Assembly (NCBI GenBank): GCA_027622495.1
Contig: JAQBYL010000108.1
Coordinates: forward strand, 1-10,918
DNA from: Pseudomonadota bacterium
GTDB taxonomy: Bacteria; Pseudomonadota; Gammaproteobacteria; Pseudomonadales; Azotimanducaceae
DNA length: 10,918 nt
Direction: 5' to 3'
Within the stretch, counting starts at the first letter, position 1, and every line of letters begins with the position of its first letter. Both the position numbers and the translations under genes were made by a program. Below, one piece after another: positions 6,804 through 10,918 of this stretch. The notes below the pieces were generated by a model. It was not told where the DNA came from and searched no databases. It was given only the letters and a program-made list of their open reading frames with translations.

Positions 6804-8825
6804 ATGACTGCCCCGATACGCACCAATTGCCCACGCGACTGTTATGACGGGTGCGGCATCGTCATCACACCGGGCGACGCTGATCAGATTCGCGTTCTGG
6901 GGGATCCCGATCACCCGATCAGCCAGGGTCGGCTCTGTGGAAAATGTGCCCTGGCCTATAACGGTGTGTGGCAGGACGCCACCGCCCGACTCACAACACC
7001 GCTCAAACGCAGCGGCGCCAAAGGGTCGGGTGAGTTTGTGCCAATCACCTGGGAGCAGGCACTCAGCGAGATTGCGGATCGCTTTAACGGCATCATTGCC
7101 AACCACAGTGCACGGGCCATTCTGAGCATGCAGTACACGGGTACGCTTTCGCTGCTCGCGCACCATTTTCCCACCCGTCTGGTTAACAAACTTGGCCTGG
7201 CAGAAGTCGACTACGGCACCATCTGTAATTCTGCTGGATGCCTCGCCTGGGAACTGTTGTTCGGGACCGCATATCAGGGCTTTGACCCGCGAACACTGAA
7301 AGACAGCCAGTGCCTGTTCCTGTGGGGGGTGAACCCTGCCCACAGCGCACCGCACATGTTCGACAACTGGATTCAACCGGCGTCGGCAAAAGTCGTGGTG
7401 ATCGACCCGATTCGTACTGCAACCGCAGACGCAGCCGATCTGCATCTGAAGCTCAAGCCCGGCACGGACGCAGCCCTTGCGTTTGCCTTGCTGCACGCCA
7501 TACGCGAACTCGGCGGATTCGACGGCGACTTCATTGCATCTCACACCGTTGGTGCAGATGAACTTGCTACCCATATCGATGCATGCACACCGCTCTGGGC
7601 CGAGGGCGTAACCGGTGTTCGCGCAGACGACATCCGTCTGGCGGCGCAAATGTATCTGGCAGGACCAGCCATGCTGTGGGTCGGTCAGGGTCTGCAGCGC
7701 CAGCCTGGTGGTGGCAATGTGATGCGCGCCGCCGGCCTGCTTCCAGCCCTGACCGGCAATGTCGGCAAACCAGGTTCGGGTTTCTGCTACCTGAATGCCA
7801 CTGCGATGCTTGCGGGTGCAGACATGGCCTACCTGACCGGGTCAGGTCTCGCGTCAACGCAGAGGGAAAAGGTCGGTGCGCTGGATCTTGCTGATCGTCT
7901 GTGGAATCCCGACGAGTTCAAGGCTTTTATTGTCTGGAATACTAACCCTCTGGCATCCTGCTCTAATCAGCAGCGCCTGCGCGAGGCCTGCACACGCGAA
8001 GATCTTTTTACCGTGGTGATCGACTGTTTTCCCACCGACACCGCCCGCTATGCCGACATTGTTCTGCCAGCTGCCAGTTTTCTTGAATTCGACGACATCA
8101 CCTACAGCTACTTCAATCTGCTGATCGGGGCCCAGGCAAAAGTGCGTGAACCGATCGGTGAGGCGTTGCCCAATCAGCAGATCTTTCGTCGTCTTGCAGG
8201 CGCGATGGGGCTCACCGATGCAGCCCTCTTGGAACCCGACACCCAGATCATCGCAACGCTGCTTACGCAGATGAAGATTGATCTCGACTTCAACGAACTC
8301 AAGGCTCGTGGTCACGTGCGCATGAATGGCGATGATCCGATCGTATTTTTCGCTGACCGCAGGTTTCCCACCAGCAGTGGTAAAATCGAAATCGCGTCCG
8401 CGAAAGCAACGCAGCTTGGTCTGCCACGAATTCCTGAACCTCGCGTTGACCCGCTGCCTGCGCCTGGCACTGTGCGTCTGCTTTCCCCGGCATCAAAATG
8501 GCGTTTGAACGACATCCACGGCAACGAACCGAAGATCGATCAACGGGTCGGTCCGGCAGAGCTCTTGATCTGCAAAGAAGATGCCGCGCGGTACGGGATC
8601 GAAGACGGCGGCAGGGTACGGGTCCGTTCGGCCATCGCAACTCTTACTCTGACCGCTCGCCTGAGTGATGCCGTGCAACCGGGTATGGTGGTGTCTTACA
8701 AGGGTCGCTGGCCCCAGCGTGAACCTGAAGAGCGTAATCTGAACGCGTTGTATGCGGGTATCCGAGCCGACATGGCCGAGAGCTCTGCGGTCCATGCTCT
8801 GACCGTGCGCCTCACCCCTGCCTAA
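6804..8825 (+). CDS. Molybdopterin (bis-MGD) oxidoreductase with N-terminal 4Fe-4S cluster
   Basis: The start at 6804 is chosen because AGGAGG (6792-6797) lies six bases upstream; an in-frame ATG at 6762 is less likely. This gives 673 residues of the DMSO-reductase superfamily. C9, C13, C17 and C45 (C-x3-C-x3-C-x27-C) form the 4Fe-4S site in the Mo/W-bis-MGD N-terminal domain. GTICNSAG presents C141 where formate-dehydrogenase-like enzymes carry Cys/Sec as the metal ligand; this assignment is an inference. Cofactor-binding blocks such as FLWGVNPAHS, VVVIDPIRT and IVWNTNPLAS follow. A C-terminal dinucleotide-binding domain begins near 556 (RLLSPASKWRLND). There is no Tat signal, so the enzyme is probably cytoplasmic. 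No iron-sulfur or membrane partner subunit is adjacent. The substrate is unknown; formate-, thiosulfate- or hydroxytransferase-like roles are all possible. Its stop overlaps that of the convergent dioxygenase gene. Confidence 0.92.
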   Translation: MTAPIRTNCPRDCYDGCGIVITPGDADQIRVLGDPDHPISQGRLCGKCALAYNGVWQDATARLTTPLKRSGAKGSGEFVPITWEQALSEIADRFNGIIANHSARAILSMQYTGTLSLLAHHFPTRLVNKLGLAEVDYGTICNSAGCLAWELLFGTAYQGFDPRTLKDSQCLFLWGVNPAHSAPHMFDNWIQPASAKVVVIDPIRTATADAADLHLKLKPGTDAALAFALLHAIRELGGFDGDFIASHTVGADELATHIDACTPLWAEGVTGVRADDIRLAAQMYLAGPAMLWVGQGLQRQPGGGNVMRAAGLLPALTGNVGKPGSGFCYLNATAMLAGADMAYLTGSGLASTQREKVGALDLADRLWNPDEFKAFIVWNTNPLASCSNQQRLREACTREDLFTVVIDCFPTDTARYADIVLPAASFLEFDDITYSYFNLLIGAQAKVREPIGEALPNQQIFRRLAGAMGLTDAALLEPDTQIIATLLTQMKIDLDFNELKARGHVRMNGDDPIVFFADRRFPTSSGKIEIASAKATQLGLPRIPEPRVDPLPAPGTVRLLSPASKWRLNDIHGNEPKIDQRVGPAELLICKEDAARYGIEDGGRVRVRSAIATLTLTARLSDAVQPGMVVSYKGRWPQREPEERNLNALYAGIRADMAESSAVHALTVRLTPA

Positions 8826-9673
8826 GGCCTTTGCGAATCATATTGTGCACGCCACTGCGCAGCTGATCTGGCATCCGGGCTGACGACTACACCGTCGTTA
8901 AGAACATCAATGGGGTCGCGTCCGTCCACGCCCAGGCCGAACCGATGATAACCAATCAGGCGCTGCAGCAGTTTGGGCATCTGACGTGCGACATCGGGCG
9001 GGATAGACAGCAACTGGATCTCCTGCGGACGCAGATACCACACACCGTGACTTAAGAAAAAACCCATCCGCTCACGATCGGCGGACACGTTAGCGCCTCC
9101 GGCATGCCACATGGCACCTTCCCACAGCAGCATGGTACCGGCCTTCATGCTCACCTGGACTGTCGCTACACTCTGGTCGATGGACCGGTCGTGCCATAGA
9201 TGGCTGTAGGGAACAATATGGGTCGCCCCGTTCTGCTCATCAAAATCATCCAGGGCAATCAGTGCATTACACAGAAAAGGGGGATGCGGCCGCGGGATCG
9301 GCCATAAGCCGTCGTCCTGGTGCAGGAATTGCCGGGTTTCGCCCGGCAGAACGTTGAACAGGGTGGTGACATTGACCTGCGAACGCTTGCCGATCACACC
9401 GTCCACAATGGCGCGCAGACGCGGATCGAGGAACAGGTAGTCGGCGGCCCGGGTTTTGGCCAACAGGTTGTGCGCCCGCCAGGTCCGGCCGGTGTCTGTG
9501 CCGATCGCGCGCATCTCGGTTATCGGCACCTGTGTGTTGAACGCGTTTTTAAGGTCAGCCACAGCCTGGCCGTCAAGAAAATCCTCGACGATTGAGTAGC
9601 CCTGGTGACGGATCTCTAGCACATGGTCGCTGATGTTAAGGCCATCGACGACGGTGGGTTCTTTCTGTTCCAT
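8822..9673 (-). CDS. Phytanoyl-CoA dioxygenase (PhyH) family protein
   Basis: This 283-residue predicted Fe(II)/2-oxoglutarate dioxygenase has a double-stranded beta-helix. The iron facial triad is visible as H118-x-D120 (FLHQDDGLWP) and H190 (GAMWHAGGAN), with R202 as the probable 2-oxoglutarate carboxylate anchor. The opening HQGYSIVEDFLDGQAVADLK segment is the typical PhyH N-terminus, and ATHIVPYSHLW is a conserved central block. The family hydroxylates lipids, osmolytes and varied natural products, so the substrate is not predictable. AGGA on the minus strand (complement of 9682-9685) is eight bases upstream of ATG. The upstream region, shared with the divergent cupin gene, carries a perfect 14-base palindrome 14 bases from the start, so regulation by a dimeric repressor is plausible. 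The stop overlaps the molybdo-enzyme stop by four bases. Confidence 0.92.
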   Translation of the reverse strand: MEQKEPTVVDGLNISDHVLEIRHQGYSIVEDFLDGQAVADLKNAFNTQVPITEMRAIGTDTGRTWRAHNLLAKTRAADYLFLDPRLRAIVDGVIGKRSQVNVTTLFNVLPGETRQFLHQDDGLWPIPRPHPPFLCNALIALDDFDEQNGATHIVPYSHLWHDRSIDQSVATVQVSMKAGTMLLWEGAMWHAGGANVSADRERMGFFLSHGVWYLRPQEIQLLSIPPDVARQMPKLLQRLIGYHRFGLGVDGRDPIDVLNDGVVVSPDARSAAQWRAQYDSQRP

Positions 9674-9857
9674 TGGTTTTTTCCTGTATCGACGTCGATA
9701 TTCGCGATTTTGTAAATCGGTGTAAACAACGCCTGAGCCCTGTTGCAGGGTCTCAAGTCAACGCGCTGTGACGGGCTGCACAATTGCGCCCAATGCATAT
9801 CGGCTCAAATCGAGCTAGAGTAACCGGCTCAAGTGAGCGCAACAGGGAGCACACATC
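9674..9857. promoter_or_regulatory. Divergent PhyH/cupin control region rich in inverted repeats
   Basis: The 184-base spacer holds at least five dyads: TATCGACGTCGATA (9687-9700, perfect), CGATTT-TGT-AAATCG (9705-9719), CCCTG-TTG-CAGGG (9738-9750), GCTC-AAATC-GAGC (9803-9815) and GCTCA-AG-TGAGC (9827-9838). The last two belong to a CGGCTCAA direct repeat spaced 24 bases apart (9801 and 9825), just before the cupin ribosome site. I could not fix -35/-10 elements. Control of both genes from this spacer by one or more dimeric regulators is an inference. Confidence 0.55.
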
Positions 9858-10298
9858 ATGACACAGGTTTTAAACGCGACGGATTTCGCGGCTGCAAGGG
9901 CCATTAAAGGCGCAAAATTAAACGAACTCGGCTGGACGCCAGTCTGCATGGCACCCGGCGAGATGAATCCCGGCCACAGTCACACCATCGTCGAAGAGAT
10001 GCTGGTCGTGCAGAAAGGCATGGGCAAGATCCAGATCGAAAACGACACCTATGACCTGTGCGCAGGGTCAGTCGCCGTCGTGCCAGCCGGTAAGTTTCAC
10101 GCGCTGTGCAATACCGGAACCGAAAATCTGGAAGGCGTCATCGTCTTCAATTCGAACTACGATCGCGACAAAGTGGTGTTAAAAACCCGCGAAGAGCATT
10201 TCGGTTGCGCCGACGAAGAACTGGACCTCGCCGCCCAGATCAAGGCCCTGCGAAAAGAAAACAAGAAGCTCAGAAAGCTCGCTAAAAGAGCAATGTAA
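9858..10298 (+). CDS. Cupin domain protein with basic helical C-terminal tail
   Basis: This 146-residue protein is a single small beta-barrel. Cupin motif 1 is PGHSHTIVEEMLVVQKG, with H40, H42 and E47 as metal ligands; motif 2 is AGSVAVVPAGKFHALCNTG, with H81 as the fourth ligand. After the barrel (to about 108) comes a charged tail, roughly 121-146, ending in a Lys/Arg/Leu-rich helix (IKALRKENKKLRKL) that could form a coiled coil or bind nucleic acid or membrane. This tail is unusual for a minimal cupin. AGGGAG (9844-9849) lies eight bases before ATG. It could be a small metal-dependent enzyme or a ligand-binding protein; neither is proven. Transcription is divergent from PhyH, another metal beta-barrel gene, under a shared regulatory spacer. 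Confidence 0.9.
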   Translation: MTQVLNATDFAAARAIKGAKLNELGWTPVCMAPGEMNPGHSHTIVEEMLVVQKGMGKIQIENDTYDLCAGSVAVVPAGKFHALCNTGTENLEGVIVFNSNYDRDKVVLKTREEHFGCADEELDLAAQIKALRKENKKLRKLAKRAM

Positions 10299-10313
10299 GG
10301 GATTGAAATATCA

Positions 10314-10337
10314 GGGATGACCTTCGCCGGTCATCCC
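10314..10337. terminator. Strong hairpin between convergent cupin and MoaD-like genes
   Basis: GGGATGACC and GGTCATCCC form a perfect 9-base stem with a 6-base loop (TTCGCC). The hairpin sits 15 bases after the cupin stop and overlaps the stop codon of the opposing MoaD-like gene. No U-tract follows on the plus strand; on the minus strand the stem is followed by TGATATTT. It could act as a bidirectional, weakly intrinsic terminator or an mRNA-stabilising 3' structure. Confidence 0.6.
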
Positions 10338-10576
10338 CCTGCTATCCGCGGTAACAAAAACACTTCAGCCCCTTCGGGAATGGGTTCCGCACGATCATCA
10401 CGGTAGATCTGGCCGTTGATCGAAACGGCTACCCCCTCCTCTACCCGTGCCTGCATGTCCGGATATCGTTCAACCAGTTTGCGCAACAGCTCGCGAATCG
10501 TGGCAGCTTCAATATGAATCGAAGCTGCCCCGCCTGCCGCGTCGCGCAGGTCGCCAGACAGTTGTACATCTGGCAT
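10331..10576 (-). CDS. MoaD/ThiS family sulfur-carrier-like protein
   Basis: This 81-residue beta-grasp (ubiquitin-like) protein ends in Gly-Gly, the hallmark of MoaD and ThiS proteins whose C-terminus is adenylated and converted to a thiocarboxylate. The order fits the fold: a short first strand, the helix ATIRELLRKLVERYP, then VAVSINGQIYRDD and a terminal EGAEVFLLPRIAGG. MoaD donates sulfur for molybdopterin synthesis. The gene begins seven bases after the stop of the xanthine-dehydrogenase-type subunit on the same strand and has a weak ribosome site, so translational coupling is likely. That placement suggests a role linked to that enzyme's cofactor. It could be a dedicated paralogue rather than the housekeeping MoaD; no moaE is seen in the window, so no gene symbol is given. 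Confidence 0.88.
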   Translation of the reverse strand: MPDVQLSGDLRDAAGGAASIHIEAATIRELLRKLVERYPDMQARVEEGVAVSINGQIYRDDRAEPIPEGAEVFLLPRIAGG

Positions 10577-10583
10577 AGGCCGA

Positions 10584-10918
10584 TCAGGCGCTCTTCAGCG
10601 CCTTTAAAATTCTCGGTGGCGACATCGGCGTATGGTTCAGGCGGACCCCCACTGCGTTGGACACCGCATTTCCGATCGCAGCCAGCGGCGGAACGATGGA
10701 CGTTTCACCGACCCCTCGAATACCGTACGGATGGTTGGGATTGGGGATCTCCAGGATCTGCGTGTCGATGAACGGCAGGTCTGAACAGACCGGGATTCGA
10801 TAGTCCAGAAAACCCGCATTCTGCAGACGGCCGTCTTTGCCGTAGATGTACTCTTCATTGAGTGCCCAGCCGATGCCCTGTGCGGCCCCACCCTGAAACT
10901 GACCTTCTACGTAGTCCG
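10584..10918 (-). CDS. Xanthine dehydrogenase/aldehyde oxidase-type molybdopterin subunit, C-terminal end (N-terminus outside window)
   Basis: The last 110 residues of a large subunit are readable up to the window edge; no start codon is present, and the first full codon lies at 10914-10916. The segment starts DYVEGQFQGGAAQGIGWALNE, the conserved block near the C-terminus of the xanthine-oxidase family. It continues with NPNHPYGIRGVGETSIVPP and LAAIGNAVSNAVGVRLN. E71 of the fragment (codon at 10704-10706), in GVGET, corresponds to the essential active-site glutamate of these mono-MCD or MPT hydroxylases. The end PMSPPRILKALKSA is typical. The enzyme would hydroxylate an aromatic heterocycle or aldehyde, using water as the oxygen source, together with FAD and 2Fe-2S subunits or domains expected beyond the window. 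It is cotranscribed with the downstream MoaD-like gene. Confidence 0.93.
   Translation of the reverse strand, partial: DYVEGQFQGGAAQGIGWALNEEYIYGKDGRLQNAGFLDYRIPVCSDLPFIDTQILEIPNPNHPYGIRGVGETSIVPPLAAIGNAVSNAVGVRLNHTPMSPPRILKALKSA

Noticed and set aside
6780..7649. Long leftward open frame of 289 codons opposite the molybdo-enzyme
   Set aside because: Its translation has no recognisable domain and it is fully antisense to a gene with clear Fe-S and Mo-cofactor motifs.
10587..10602. GGCGCT-CTTC-AGCGCC hairpin as a terminator
   Set aside because: It lies within the last codons of the xanthine-dehydrogenase subunit, has no T-tract, and the next gene follows after seven bases.
10637..10891. Leftward open frame with an ATG at the right end of the window
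   Set aside because: It is out of frame with the xanthine-dehydrogenase C-terminus, which reads cleanly in another frame to a stop at 10584-10586.

Overview
The window looks like chromosomal DNA from an aerobic Pseudomonadota, most likely a free-living (possibly marine) gammaproteobacterium. This is an inference from the gene mix: short-chain dehydrogenases, a phytanoyl-CoA dioxygenase-like enzyme, molybdenum enzymes and a DUF1697 protein, together with compact gene packing and Shine-Dalgarno starts. No rRNA, tRNA, CRISPR array, insertion sequence or integrase was seen, and no stretch longer than about 250 bases lacks a gene.

Region 1 (1-1903) is visibly more AT-rich than the rest. It resembles the edge of a surface-polysaccharide or glycan-modification cluster: the C-terminal part of a SAM methyltransferase, a second methyltransferase with two N-terminal CxxC pairs, and a convergent PAPS-type sulfotransferase. 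The second methyltransferase frame runs 257 bases into the antisense of the sulfotransferase.

Region 2 (1989-5475) has two classical short-chain dehydrogenases transcribed divergently from a 252-base spacer. The rightward one heads a likely operon with a metallo-beta-lactamase-fold hydrolase carrying a His/Asp-rich insert, and a small two-pore-helix K+-channel-like membrane protein. The channel gene is split by a frameshift at a run of ten G.

Region 3 (5472-8825) has a leftward GNAT acetyltransferase and, divergent from it, a DUF1697 protein followed by a cytoplasmic molybdopterin/4Fe-4S oxidoreductase.

Region 4 (8822-10918) has a leftward PhyH-family dioxygenase divergent from a small cupin with a basic helical tail. 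Their shared 184-base spacer is crowded with inverted repeats. A strong hairpin separates the cupin from a leftward operon made of the C-terminus of a xanthine dehydrogenase/aldehyde oxidase-type molybdenum subunit and a MoaD/ThiS-like sulfur-carrier protein.

Two features tie parts of the window together. Two unrelated molybdenum enzymes and a MoaD-like protein lie within about 4 kb. Several convergent pairs overlap at their stop codons, leaving no room for a terminator. I see no clear novel defence or mobile system. The best leads are the G-tract-interrupted channel linked to the His-rich hydrolase, the palindrome-rich PhyH/cupin control region, and the MoaD-like gene coupled to a xanthine-dehydrogenase-type subunit.
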